Below, in pieces: positions 23,358-32,051 of a DNA stretch of 64,000 bases. The position numbers and the translations under genes are program-made. Below the pieces are notes generated by a model. That model made no database searches. It saw nothing but the letters and a program-made list of their open reading frames with translations, and was not told the origin of the DNA. Each line of letters begins with the position of its first letter. Positions within the stretch are counted from its first letter, which is position 1. Origin of the DNA: Promineifilum sp019695075 (GTDB lineage: Bacteria > Chloroflexota > Anaerolineae > Promineifilales > Promineifilaceae); assembly GCA_026129185.1 (NCBI GenBank), contig JAHCIO010000003.1:118958-182957 (forward strand). Reading direction: 5' to 3'.

Positions 23358-24467
23358 TTAGCCGAACTCCTGCTTCCTCTGGCGCATCAGCACCGACTCG
23401 ACGATGCCGATGGCCAGGAAGACGGTGATGAGCGAGCTGCCGCCGTAGCTGACGAACGGCAGTGTCAGGCCGGCCACGGGCAGGGTGCGCGTGTTCATGC
23501 CGACGTTGACCGCCGTCTGGAAGAAGAAGATGGCGGCGATGCCGCCGCAAATGAGTTTGCCGGCCGGGTCTGGGCTGCGCGCCGCCGCCCGCAGGATGCG
23601 CACGAGGATGAAGCCGATCAGCCCCAGCACCAGCGCCGAGCCGAAGATGAGGCCCATTTCCTCGGTGATGACCGAGAAGATGAAGTCGGTGTGCTGGGCG
23701 CGCAGGAAGCCTAGCTGGCTCTGTGTGCCCTGCAAGTAGCCCTTGCCCAGCCAGCCGCCGCTGCCGATGCTGATCTCGGCCTGGTCGACGTTGAAAACAT
23801 CGTCCTGGTTGGCTGCTTCGGGGTTCAGGAAGGTGGACACGCGGTCTTTCTGGTAGTCGGCCAGGAAGGGGAACACAACAACGCCCAGGCCGATGCCGAG
23901 AATGATCAGGGCCGCGAAGTGCCGCAATGGTAGCCCGGCCAGCCAGATCATGATGAACCAGATGAACATGAACAGCAGGGTCATGCCCAGGTTTGGCTGG
24001 ATGAAGATCAGGCCCACCGGCAGGGCGAAGTAGGCCAGGGTTATCAGGGTATTGGAGAAGCGGCCGATGAGCTGCCGGCGGTTGGCCAGGAATTGGGCGA
24101 AGGTGACCGTGATGAAGATGCGGCCGAACTCCGACGGCTGAATCTGGAACGACGGCGTGATCTGGATCCACCGGCGGGCGTCGTTGTTTACCTGGCCGGT
24201 GACGATGACGGCCACGAGTAGCAAGACCAGGCCACCATAGATGTACCAGTGCGCGGACGTGAGGACGCGGTAGTCGATGGCGGCCACGCCCAGCAGGATG
24301 ATCAGACCGAGGATGGCCCAGATGAGCTGTTGCTGGGGGTAGGTGGCGAAGGCGGGCGCGCCGGTGATGGCGCTGCGGATCATCAGGATGCCGTAAGCCG
24401 TCAGCAGCAGCACCGCCGCCAACAGCCAAACGTCGAAATAGCGCCAGACTGAGGTCTTGCTGAGCAT
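23358..24467 (-). CDS. rodA: RodA/FtsW-family peptidoglycan polymerase
   Basis: 369 residues, ten predicted membrane helices. SEDS family: YRVLTSAHWYIYGGLVLLLV, RWIQITPSFQIQPSEFGRIF (the conserved PSE), GWLGKGYLQGTQSQLGFL and HTDFIFSVITEEMGLIFGSA, with LPFVSYGGSS near the end. These are the SEDS glycan polymerase signatures; the RodA rather than FtsW assignment rests on its place next to minCDE. Start ATG at 24467; an upstream TTG would add seven residues. Confidence 0.92.
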   Translation of the reverse strand: MLSKTSVWRYFDVWLLAAVLLLTAYGILMIRSAITGAPAFATYPQQQLIWAILGLIILLGVAAIDYRVLTSAHWYIYGGLVLLLVAVIVTGQVNNDARRWIQITPSFQIQPSEFGRIFITVTFAQFLANRRQLIGRFSNTLITLAYFALPVGLIFIQPNLGMTLLFMFIWFIMIWLAGLPLRHFAALIILGIGLGVVVFPFLADYQKDRVSTFLNPEAANQDDVFNVDQAEISIGSGGWLGKGYLQGTQSQLGFLRAQHTDFIFSVITEEMGLIFGSALVLGLIGFILVRILRAAARSPDPAGKLICGGIAAIFFFQTAVNVGMNTRTLPVAGLTLPFVSYGGSSLITVFLAIGIVESVLMRQRKQEFG

Positions 24468-24500
24468 AGCCGTCCATTGTGCCCGCAAGAGCCGCGAGAA

Positions 24501-24634
24501 CCCACAGATTTCACAGATTTCACAGAATAGGGGCTAGGGGTTAGGGGTTAGGGAAGAACGCTCTTCCCTCTTCCCTAGCCCCTAATCCCTAGCCCCTAAC
24601 CCCTAGCCCCTAGCCCCTAACCCCTAGCCCCTAC
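24501..24634. repeat. CACAGATTT tandem and repeat family F between rodA and minE
   Basis: CCACAGATTTCACAGATTTC ACAG (24501-24526), then GGGGCTAGGG/GTTAGGGGTT units and, inverted, CCTAGCCCCT/AATCCCTAGC units to 24634. The right end gives minE its last three codons and stop. Other F copy at 10576-10665. Confidence 0.85.
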
Positions 24635-24887
24635 GTCCCCGCGCGGCCAGGAGGGGCACTTCGGCGATCAGCCGGTTCTCGCGCGCGTTTTGCTCCAGGT
24701 GGACGGCGACGTTGGCCGTATCGACGGCCGTGTGCCGGGCGATGACCTGAATGATGTCATCCTTGATCTGTTCCAGCAGGCCGGGCGGCAGGTCGGCGCG
24801 ATCATGCACCAGCACCATTTGCAGGCGCTGCTTAGCGATCTGGCCGCTGGTTTCATTTCTGCCGAGCAATCGATCGAGCCAGCTCAT
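24624..24887 (-). CDS. minE: Cell division topological specificity factor
   Basis: 87 residues. MinE stimulates the ATPase of membrane-bound MinD and drives Min oscillation. N-terminal WLDRLLGRNETSGQIAKQRL QMVLVHDRADLPPGL is the MinD-binding and membrane-binding region; the C-terminal dimer domain includes DDIIQVIARHTAVD. Final residues GRRG and the TAG stop are encoded by repeat family F, so the native C-terminus was probably altered. Third gene of the minCDE order. Confidence 0.92.
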   Translation of the reverse strand: MSWLDRLLGRNETSGQIAKQRLQMVLVHDRADLPPGLLEQIKDDIIQVIARHTAVDTANVAVHLEQNARENRLIAEVPLLAARGRRG

Positions 24888-24900
24888 GCCTCGCTCCTTC

Positions 24901-25707
24901 TCAGTTCTGTCCGCTCATGAAGGCGCGCAGGCGGCTCATGAAGGTCGGCTTGACGCTCAGGTCCATGAAGGGCACGCTTTCGCCGTCCAGGCGGCGGGCC
25001 ACGTGGCGGAAGGCCTCGCCGGCGCTGCTGCCGTTCAGGCCGTGCATCACCAGCGGCAGGCCCTGGTTGCTGGCCACGAGGATGCGCTCGTCTTCGGGAA
25101 TGACGCCCAGCAATTCGACGGCCAGGATGTCGAGGACATCGTCCACGGAGAGCATGTCGCCGCGGCTGACCATCTGCGGCTTGACGCGGTTGATGATCAG
25201 TTGGCCCGGTCCCTTCTCCTCCGCCTCGATCAGGCCGATGATGCGGTCGGCATCGCGCACCGCCGAGACCTCCGGGTTGGTGACGATGAGCACTTTGTCG
25301 GCCGGGGCCACGGCGTTGCGGAAGCCGCGCTCGATGCCCGCCGGCGAGTCGATGACGATGTAGTCCATCTCCTGGCGCAGCTGGTCGCACAGCAAGACCA
25401 TATCCGACGGGCTGACGGCCGTCTTGTCGCGCGTTTGGGCGGCGGGGATGAGGTACAGTTCCGGCTGGCGCTTGTCCTTGATCATCGCCTGGCGCAGCCG
25501 GCAGCGCCCCTCGACGACATCAACAAGATCATAGACGATGCGGTTCTCCAGCCCCATGACCACGTCGAGGTTGCGCAGGCCAATGTCGGCGTCGATGGCC
25601 GTCACCCGCTTGCCCAGCATGGCCAGGGCCGTGGCCAGGTTAGCGGTTACGGTCGTCTTGCCGACGCCGCCCTTGCCCGATGTCACTGTCAACACTTGTG
25701 CACTCAT
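24901..25707 (-). CDS. minD: Septum site-determining ATPase
   Basis: 268 residues. Deviant Walker A KGGVGKTT (residues 11-18), switch I DIGLRNLDVVMGLENR, switch II DYIVIDSPAGIERG, and a C-terminal amphipathic helix MSRLRAFMSGQN for membrane targeting. Recruits MinC and is released by MinE. Adjacent to minE with a 13-base gap. Confidence 0.96.
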   Translation of the reverse strand: MSAQVLTVTSGKGGVGKTTVTANLATALAMLGKRVTAIDADIGLRNLDVVMGLENRIVYDLVDVVEGRCRLRQAMIKDKRQPELYLIPAAQTRDKTAVSPSDMVLLCDQLRQEMDYIVIDSPAGIERGFRNAVAPADKVLIVTNPEVSAVRDADRIIGLIEAEEKGPGQLIINRVKPQMVSRGDMLSVDDVLDILAVELLGVIPEDERILVASNQGLPLVMHGLNGSSAGEAFRHVARRLDGESVPFMDLSVKPTFMSRLRAFMSGQN

Positions 25708-25717
25708 ATCGCCTCTC

Positions 25718-25752
25718 TAGAAACCGAGTGTCTTCCGAGACACTCGGTTTCT
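25718..25752. repeat. Palindromic repeat family B between minC and minD
   Basis: AGAAACCGAGTGTCTTCCGA GACACTCGGTTTCT, perfectly self-complementary apart from the centre. Note compensatory T-to-G and A-to-C changes relative to the copy at 2488 keep the hairpin. Confidence 0.9.
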
Positions 25753-25806
25753 ACTCCTGTCGTAAAGGCTCCTACCATCATTGCGCACTTCTTGATGGCA
25801 GCTATC

Positions 25807-25914
25807 TCAGTCAGTCAGTCAGTCAGTCGTTCCTGGTTAATTGTCGGTCACTGACCCACTGGATACTGAATACTGACCTACTGACCCACTGAATACTGCT
25901 TACTATTGACTGCC
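25807..25914. repeat. TCAG tandem tract and repeat family D between minC and minD
   Basis: TCAG repeated five and a half times (25807-25828), then TCACTGACCCACTGGATACTG and ACTGACCTACTGACCCACTG units to about 25914. The right part encodes the last residues and stop of minC. Confidence 0.85.
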
Positions 25915-26603
25915 CACGGCTCGGCCACAATTTGCCCGTCGCGGATGGCCGCCTGCTCCGGGGCGCGGCCGGGGCCGTTGTCCGGGGCGATGGCGATGTG
26001 GTCGGCGATGCGCAGCTGGGTCGGATTCAACTCCAGGGCGCAGATGACGGCGCTGGTGTCGCCCAGCGCGCCGGCGTGGACAAGGCCGCGCAGCCGCCCC
26101 CAGACGATGACGCTGCCCGCAGCCACGACCTCCGCGCCGGGGTTCACGTCGCCGACGATGATAACGTGCCCCTCGTGCCAGACGGCCCGGCCGGAGCGCA
26201 CCGTCTCGCGCAGCAGCAGGGCGTTGGCCGGCGGCGGTTCCTTGGCCGGCGGTTCGCCGCCATTCGGCGGCGCAGCCAGGGCGTTGCCGTCCAGGTCGGT
26301 GGCGCTGCCGGACAGGCGCGTGGCCAGCCCGGCGCGGCGGGCGGCGTCGCGCGTGTCGACGTCGGCGGCCAGCACGGCCCACAGCGTCATCTCGTGGGCC
26401 GCGAATAGCTGGCCCAGCGCCGCCAACTGCTCGCCATCCAGCGCCCGGCCGCCGACGTCAATAGCCACCCGGCTGCCGGCCAGAAAAGCCTGCTTGCGGG
26501 CCAATTCGTCGCCCAGCGCCTCGACCAACGTCACGTTGGCCCGGTCGCTGACCCGAATCAGCAGGCCGTCGCGGATGCCTTTGATGTCAATAACCTGTGT
26601 CAC
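25878..26603 (-). CDS. minC: Septum site-determining inhibitor
   Basis: 241 residues. MinC blocks FtsZ assembly. The N-terminal domain starts MTQVIDIKGIRDGLLIRVSD; a Gly/Pro-rich linker PPNGGEPPAKEPPPAN follows; the C-terminal right-handed beta-helix domain shows HVIIVGDVNPGAEVVAAGSV IVWGRLRG and the MinD-facing ALELNPTQLRIAD. The end NSKQYSVGQ and the TAG stop come from repeat family D. First of minC-minD-minE-rodA. Confidence 0.93.
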   Translation of the reverse strand: MTQVIDIKGIRDGLLIRVSDRANVTLVEALGDELARKQAFLAGSRVAIDVGGRALDGEQLAALGQLFAAHEMTLWAVLAADVDTRDAARRAGLATRLSGSATDLDGNALAAPPNGGEPPAKEPPPANALLLRETVRSGRAVWHEGHVIIVGDVNPGAEVVAAGSVIVWGRLRGLVHAGALGDTSAVICALELNPTQLRIADHIAIAPDNGPGRAPEQAAIRDGQIVAEPWAVNSKQYSVGQ

Positions 26604-26618
26604 GCGCCTTCCGCTGGG

Positions 26619-26653
26619 TAGAAACCGAGTTTCTTCTGAGAAACTCGGTTTCT
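26619..26653. repeat. Palindromic repeat family B upstream of minC
   Basis: TAGAAACCGAGTTTCTTCTG AGAAACTCGGTTTCT. Sixteen bases upstream of the minC start on the minus strand. Between 26654 and 26804 nothing else was recognised. Confidence 0.9.
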
Positions 26654-26804
26654 ATATCTATATCCACCGCCTACAGTATTGTTGAAATGATACAACAAGT
26701 TCGACATCATGGCAAGTAGCCGCCATGACAGCGGCCATGTATAGCCGTTTACAGAGAGAAGGGGCTAGATATGGCCCTGAGCGGGAGCGCGGACGATGGG
26801 CCAC

Positions 26805-26999
26805 TTAGGGCTGGGACCGGCGGTCGAAGGCGCGCAGGCAGTCGGGGCAGACGTGCTCGCGGCCGACAGTCTTCAGGCGGCTGTGGGCGCGGCGGTCGCG
26901 CAATGGCCGGCCGCAGAGAGCCACGTCCGCCGCCCGGCCGGTTTCGACAATGTGCCAGACGCCGGCGTTAAGCATAACCACCGGATTCGTCGCATCCAT
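26805..26999 (-). CDS. Small putative zinc-binding protein, 64 residues
   Basis: MDATNPVVMLNAGVWHIVET, a conserved-looking beta hairpin with one His, then ADVALCGRPLRDRRAH and HVCPDCLRAFDRR. One Cys in the middle plus the CPDC pair could form a zinc site with the His. A degraded copy of the same N-terminus (NPVVMLNAGVWHIVE) lies at about 28129-28180. Function unknown. Confidence 0.6.
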   Translation of the reverse strand: MDATNPVVMLNAGVWHIVETGRAADVALCGRPLRDRRAHSRLKTVGREHVCPDCLRAFDRRSQP

Positions 27000-27139
27000 C
27001 ACGAAGTTCTCCTTGGCTGCTTTTTTGTTGCCACCAACGGCCCACCTGAGTATTATCCCCGCCCACTGCAATCCAGCAGCGGTTCTGCGCTTGCCCGCGA
27101 GCCAAAGGCCGGCCATCTGATTCAAACAGGAGAGATGAA

Positions 27140-27919
27140 TTGAAGGTTTACCGTTTGAGTGTGCTTGTTCTCGTTTTATCCGCCATACTGCTGTTGGCCG
27201 CTTGCGGTTCCGGCGGCACATCTGACATCGCCAACGCAACCCTTGTGCCACAAGAAGGCGACGCGCCGACGGCCACTGTCGAAGTGGCGGCCGAACCAAC
27301 GGCCGAGCCGGCCGCCGAACCGACCGCCGAACCAACGGCCGAGCCGACCGCCGAGCCAACCGCCGAGCCGACGGCTGAGCCAACCGCTGAGCCAACCGCC
27401 GAGCCGACGACCGAGCCGACGGCTGAGTCCCCCTCCTCCGGCGCGACCTACAGCGAATTCGTCACCATCACCGACAACTCCGGCAACCTGTCGGTGGAGG
27501 TGCCGAGTGAGTGGTCGGACATCAACGGCGACGTTTGGACACAAAACGATGAAGAGATCGGCTACGCCGTGAGCGCTTCGAGCGACTTGGACGCCTTTAA
27601 CGGTACCTGGACGACGCCGGGCATGTTCTTCGGCGCGTCCACCAGCCTGGCCACACAGCACACCGCCGAAAGCTTTCTGGATACGCTCTCTTTCGACGAC
27701 TGCACCTACGATGGTCGCTTTCCCTACAGCGACGCGCTCTACACCGGGTTCTATGACGCCTACTCCGACTGCGGCGGCGAAGGCAGCCGCTTCACGAACC
27801 TGGTCGTCACGCCGTCCACAGGGGGCGTCTTGCTGCTCGTGCAAGGCCAGTTGATAAGCGAAGCTGACACCGACGCCTTCAATCGCATTCTGCAAAGCTT
27901 CACATATACTGGCCCCTAG
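27140..27919 (+). CDS. Predicted lipoprotein with PTAE repeat stalk
   Basis: 259 residues. Signal LSVLVLVLSAILLLAAC ends in a lipobox. Residues about 55-100 are a stalk of PTAE units (PTAEPTAEPTAEP). The globular part begins YSEFVTITDNSGNLSVEVPS EW and has a single disulfide-capable pair (DDCTYDGRF / YSDCGGEG). Similar 'DNSGxLSVEVPxxW' domains occur in bacterial surface and serine protease-associated lipoproteins. Start is TTG at 27140 with AGGAGAG five bases before; an ATG at 27135 opens a two-codon reading frame (ATG AAT TGA) that overlaps it. Confidence 0.75.
   Translation: MKVYRLSVLVLVLSAILLLAACGSGGTSDIANATLVPQEGDAPTATVEVAAEPTAEPAAEPTAEPTAEPTAEPTAEPTAEPTAEPTAEPTTEPTAESPSSGATYSEFVTITDNSGNLSVEVPSEWSDINGDVWTQNDEEIGYAVSASSDLDAFNGTWTTPGMFFGASTSLATQHTAESFLDTLSFDDCTYDGRFPYSDALYTGFYDAYSDCGGEGSRFTNLVVTPSTGGVLLLVQGQLISEADTDAFNRILQSFTYTGP
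27296..27430 (+). repeat. Minisatellite encoding PTAE units
   Basis: About eleven units of a 12-base repeat (consensus GCCGAGCCGACC / GCCGAACCAACC variants). Unit number likely varies between strains through slippage. Confidence 0.85.
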
Positions 27920-27973
27920 ACAGGGAGCGAGACATTGGGCGCAGGCCGGACGGCGGGCAGTCCGGCCCAAGCT

Positions 27974-28180
27974 CTAGGGCTTGTTGGCGCGGGCGACGTG
28001 GCCGATAGGTTCCGGCCCGCCCAGCACAGCCACCACGTCGCCCGCGGCCAGACTGCGCTCGGCCGCCGGGTGGTGGTCGGAGTGGCCGTCACGCCGCAAA
28101 AGCACCACACAGGGCCACGTCCGACGACGCCCGGCCGCTCTCCACAATGTGCCAGACGCCGGCGTTGAGCATGACAACGG
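27974..28180 (-). pseudogene. Relic: RCK (TrkA-C) tail joined to small zinc protein start
   Basis: Minus strand shows NPVVMLNAGVWHIVESGR, the N-terminus of the 64-residue protein at 26805, running through a frameshift into VVLLRRDGHSDHHPAAERSL AAGDVVAVLGGPEPIGHVAR, the C-terminal RCK (TrkA-C) domain. No intact frame. The RCK part is about three quarters identical to the relic at 31550 by eye. Remnant of a deletion between two genes. Confidence 0.65.
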
Positions 28181-28226
28181 GGTTTAGGTTAGTCCTGTGT
28201 TCCATTCAGTACAGCGTAGGCAATGA

Positions 28227-31200
28227 TTACACGGTACTTGATGGCACATGATTCTTCAGCACGCTTGGCATATCGCGGGCCTGTGCAAGTAGCAAATAGA
28301 GTTCATCAAGCATCTCCCAACCGAGAAAAGAGATTCCGTATGATAGCTGCGCTCGAGCTGGCGCAACGAATCCCCAACGGGTTGTCAATCGTTGCTTCCG
28401 ACGTTTCAGAAGGCTTATATACCATAGGACAAACCTATCTTCCCCTCCCATTCTATCCTCCAGGCTTGAAACTGGTTTCATACCCTCGTGCTGAACCAAC
28501 AGATCATGCTGCAATTGGGAAGACAGTTTCTCAAGCAAGGACCAATCGTTACTGGAAGTGTCTACTAACCTTCGCTCCCGCATCAGTCGCGTATAACGAA
28601 CCAGAAAATCACTCTCAGTATCGCTATAGTCACAAACAACTTGCAAGTATTCAGGCGGTGATACTTTCGACAAGCTTTTTTCTGTTGCTTTGAAAAGACG
28701 GCGTGCCCGTATGGACGAGCGTGCAAGCGATAACAACTCTCTTATGGATACAATTAGAAATCCTATCATGGGAATGATAGTGATTCCCATTTCAACAAAG
28801 GTGGGAAGCCGTCCGGAGAACATGAGCCAGATAAACGCGACGCCAAGAGTTAGGATAATGATGAAACCTATTAGCACAGGAACCAGTCTATGCTCCGTGC
28901 GCAGCTGTTTGATTTCGCTAAACCGAGCTGAGAACCAGTTTGAAACTACGGGGAACCCTTTTCTAGCGAGACTTAGCGGAATAGAGATGAGGGGCAATAG
29001 CAGTACTACTGGCCAACCATATGGCTTTATGAGTTTACTAGAGTAATCAAGCCTCATATACGCGTAATCTTGCCAGAAATTTGCATAGAAGTAACTCAGG
29101 AAGATCACATAGAGCATGTAAAAATAATCTAAGCTATATGGTTCAGTTTGGAAAGCGAGAGCTAGCAATAGTAGACATGCACAAGAAACAGAAATTGCGA
29201 AGAGTACCGTACGATAGCGATTCCATATCAACAACCTTACAAGAAAGGGGAGCAGGAGAGTGAAGCTAACCAACATGAAAAGCGGGAAAGAATAGGACAC
29301 GTGAAAATGAATCCAGATGAGAGCTATGACAGCAATTCCTAACACCAAGCTCAAACCCGGTATTGCCTTCAAAAAACGAAATACGTCTAGTAGATATCCA
29401 GATTGTCCAAGCCTCAGAAGGTAAGCTTTTATTGCAGTTTCTTCACGATGCATGCGGCCTTGCTTAGCCATAACGGCGAGCCAAGCGCAAATTGCCTCGA
29501 TATGGAGGGGCTCCAGTACGTCCAGAAATGTAGCCTGTTGGTAGGCGACTCCGCGGATACGGCGACTATTATGTGTCAAAGCTTCTGAAAGCAGTGCTTT
29601 CATGTAGTCTTGTGAAGCAAGACCCGATACTGACAAAGCTTCCTGCATGTCAGAAAGCAACCACTTCCTGGGATTCCAAGCAACACTCACGATAAAGGTG
29701 TAGATCGAACGTAGAACATCAGGCACTAGTTGAGTCCTACCACCAAGACCAGACTGGAGCAGATCCATAATGTGCAACATCCCTGGTGGCCAGGGGAATG
29801 GTTGTGGGAGTTGTGGCACCTCATCCTGAAGTTCGTCCGGTTGCTCGTCCTGGGGCTCGAAATTGAAAGGAGGCAGCTTCAGTTTTTCGACAAGAAGGGC
29901 AATACTGGTAGCGATAATAGGAGTCAGCGCTTCTGGAGATTCTGTTAGCTGCAAGAGAACAACAGCACTCTCGCGCCAGACACCGTTTGTAAGTAGTTCA
30001 CTTGGAGGTACACGTTCAGGCTCGCGCAGTAATAACGTGGTAGCCAAATGCTCCTGGAGACGACGATGGGTAAAGGTGAAGACTTGTCGCGAACCAGATG
30101 CCAAATCGCTTTCGAGTTTGCCAAGCTTTGTATAGTGCAGTGCATCGAGGATACGGTTCACGTCGACGCTCGGTAGTAAACCTTGATTGGAAAGAGACTC
30201 GGCAATGTCCTGCCACGTTGCGCTGAGTCCTAATCTGCTGTCGGTCAACATACAGAAGGCAATATTCTCGGCTCCTTCCCGAATATCTGTAATAGACAAT
30301 CCATCAAAACGTTGGCGCAGACGTTCTTGGTCTCGAGCCAAGCGACCGGCTATGTATGCCTCAAAGACGGATGACTCGTGTTCCGGGTAGCTATGATGGG
30401 CTTGCACATAAGCACATAGCAGACCGAGAAACATCGGATTCTCAATAAAATGGCGAGCACTTGGCAAGCTGGAAAGTAACCCACCCAGAGTCTTGGTCTC
30501 ATCCTCTGCTGACAAGCCTGACCGTCTAACCAGCGCCTGTTGCTGACGCGATGTTAGGGGCATGATGCGAAACCTGGGCCACGACAGGTAACTTGGTCCG
30601 CGATACTCTCGCGAGGCGATAATGCCGCGACACCGGTTCATGCCGTGAAGAAAGTCGTGAATAGCCTCAGCATATTGCACGATGACGATGTCTGCTTCAG
30701 TAGAACCAAGTATTTCTGGAATCTCATCAAAGGAATCGAAGAGGAAAAACCAAGTACCGTCGCTGAGACCCGCTTGGAACTCATCATCCAGGAACGCCGT
30801 GACATCACGATCATTTGCCCTGTTGAGGCTCTGCAAAACAAAGCGACGGATCAACTCTGCGTCTATAGCCTCTACAGGTTCCGGCTCCGCTCTACGCTTT
30901 AGAGTTTTCAGATTCACATAGACCGGGATTACTGTTTTAAGACTCCGAGAGTGCATCGCCTGACGTGACATCATCAAGGCCACATGCCGTAAGGCGACAC
31001 TTTTACCCGATCCAGGCATACCCTCCAGAAGAATCAATCGCTCCCGGCTGTTCCCAAGCGCTCTTGAGAGCGACGGTTCCCGACGAAGATTGTCTCGTTT
31101 TACCAGAAAAGGTAATAACCGCTGGCGCCTGTTACCTTCCGCTTCGACCTCAGCCTCTAGCTCGGTAAAGCGATAATCCTCCCAGTCCTCTTTACTGTTG

Positions 31201-31421
31201 AGGAGCCGTTGTTCATGCTCAACGTGCTCCGCAAACCGTTGCCGACGATTTCGCTTTCGCGCTTTCTCGCGGCTATAAAAGATGGGAATCAACTCCCGCG
31301 ACAGGAACGGAATAGCCCGCAGAAACGCGACAAGCAAGAGCAAGCCAAGCAAGACCCATAGCAAGATACTTGGGATCTGTCCCTTAAAGAGCTTCTCAAG
31401 TAGTTCGAGCAGGTCGCTCAT
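28227..31421 (-). CDS. Membrane-anchored NACHT-family STAND NTPase
   Basis: 1064 residues. Residues 17-36 are a membrane helix, followed by a basic/charged coiled stretch (50-105). The NACHT ATPase has Walker A GMPGSGKS (134-141), Walker B FFLFDSFDE (225-233), sensor-like IIASREYRG (267-275) and the winged-helix signature FTHRRLQEHLA (449-459). Residues 480-660 are helical; about seven membrane helices follow (687-894), then a soluble tail of 170 residues. Bacterial NACHT proteins include antiphage sensors; this one has an unusual polytopic module instead of a repeat sensor or nuclease. It is visibly more AT-rich than its neighbours and lies between two RCK relics, suggesting recent transfer. 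No partner gene is seen. Confidence 0.85.
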   Translation of the reverse strand: MSDLLELLEKLFKGQIPSILLWVLLGLLLLVAFLRAIPFLSRELIPIFYSREKARKRNRRQRFAEHVEHEQRLLNSKEDWEDYRFTELEAEVEAEGNRRQRLLPFLVKRDNLRREPSLSRALGNSRERLILLEGMPGSGKSVALRHVALMMSRQAMHSRSLKTVIPVYVNLKTLKRRAEPEPVEAIDAELIRRFVLQSLNRANDRDVTAFLDDEFQAGLSDGTWFFLFDSFDEIPEILGSTEADIVIVQYAEAIHDFLHGMNRCRGIIASREYRGPSYLSWPRFRIMPLTSRQQQALVRRSGLSAEDETKTLGGLLSSLPSARHFIENPMFLGLLCAYVQAHHSYPEHESSVFEAYIAGRLARDQERLRQRFDGLSITDIREGAENIAFCMLTDSRLGLSATWQDIAESLSNQGLLPSVDVNRILDALHYTKLGKLESDLASGSRQVFTFTHRRLQEHLATTLLLREPERVPPSELLTNGVWRESAVVLLQLTESPEALTPIIATSIALLVEKLKLPPFNFEPQDEQPDELQDEVPQLPQPFPWPPGMLHIMDLLQSGLGGRTQLVPDVLRSIYTFIVSVAWNPRKWLLSDMQEALSVSGLASQDYMKALLSEALTHNSRRIRGVAYQQATFLDVLEPLHIEAICAWLAVMAKQGRMHREETAIKAYLLRLGQSGYLLDVFRFLKAIPGLSLVLGIAVIALIWIHFHVSYSFPLFMLVSFTLLLPFLVRLLIWNRYRTVLFAISVSCACLLLLALAFQTEPYSLDYFYMLYVIFLSYFYANFWQDYAYMRLDYSSKLIKPYGWPVVLLLPLISIPLSLARKGFPVVSNWFSARFSEIKQLRTEHRLVPVLIGFIIILTLGVAFIWLMFSGRLPTFVEMGITIIPMIGFLIVSIRELLSLARSSIRARRLFKATEKSLSKVSPPEYLQVVCDYSDTESDFLVRYTRLMRERRLVDTSSNDWSLLEKLSSQLQHDLLVQHEGMKPVSSLEDRMGGEDRFVLWYISLLKRRKQRLTTRWGFVAPARAQLSYGISFLGWEMLDELYLLLAQARDMPSVLKNHVPSSTV

Positions 31422-31549
31422 TGGATTTAGCAGCGGGTCTTCTGTGGTGACATTTTGGTTAGGCTTGGCACTGATATTGTACCTGTGACGAGCAGATACT
31501 TCACCTATCGCACAATTTGGCAGGCCCTTTGTGGCTTAATATCCGTAGG

Positions 31550-31910
31550 CTAGAGGTTGGCGGCTGTAAGCTGGGTCAGCCGCTCTGGCCCGCCCAACAC
31601 AGCCACCACGTCGTCTTGAGCCAGAATGTTCTCGGCCGCCGGATGATAGTCCGACGCGCCATTCCGCCGCAAGAGCACCACGCTGACGTCGTAATCCCGC
31701 TCCACCGCGCCGACCGACAACCCATCCAGCCGCGAGCCGCGGCCGACGGCCAGGCTGCACAGGCTGAAGGGCTGCCCCTCGATGGTGATCGGCCGGGCGA
31801 TGTCCATGCCCGTGGCCGCAGCGGCGAAGGTTGGCGCGGCCAGGCGAACTGCCGCAGCAGCACCAGCGTATCGCGCCATGCCGCCCGCGCGTTCCGTTGC
31901 CAACTTGCCT
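31550..31910 (-). pseudogene. RCK (TrkA-C) domain relic of a potassium channel/transporter gene
   Basis: Reads DIARPITIEGQPFSLCSLAV, DGLSVGAVERDYDVSVVLLR and HPAAENILAQDDVVAVLGGP ERLTQL to a stop at 31550, a typical C-terminal ligand-binding RCK subdomain. Upstream, RLAAPTFAAAATGM is the preceding linker but frames are broken and the nucleotide-binding RCK-N and membrane parts are missing. From 31422 to 31549 only the putative upstream region of the NACHT gene is present. Confidence 0.7.
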
Positions 31911-31955
31911 TCTTGCTCATGCCGGAGATCGAACCATCGATTGCACAGATGAAGA

Positions 31956-32048
31956 GCTCACGCAAAGCCGCAAAGGGGGCAAAGGACGCAAAGAAGACAG
32001 CTTATTCTTCCTTGGCGTCCTTTGCTTCCTTCGCGCCTTTACGTGAGC
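31956..32048. repeat. Large inverted repeat family H
   Basis: GCTCACGCAAAGCCGCAAAG at the left and GCGCCTTTACGTGAGC at the right, with AAAGGACGCAAAGAAG / CTTCCTTGGCGTCCTTT inner arms. Ends at the 3' end of the AmrS gene. Three more copies in the window. Confidence 0.88.
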
Positions 32049-32051
32049 CTC

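Noticed and set aside
24528..24634. CRISPR-like tandem repeats (CCCTAGCCCCTAA units)
   Set aside because: No constant repeat-spacer spacing, no unique spacers and no cas genes; it is a low-complexity palindromic block found again at 10576.
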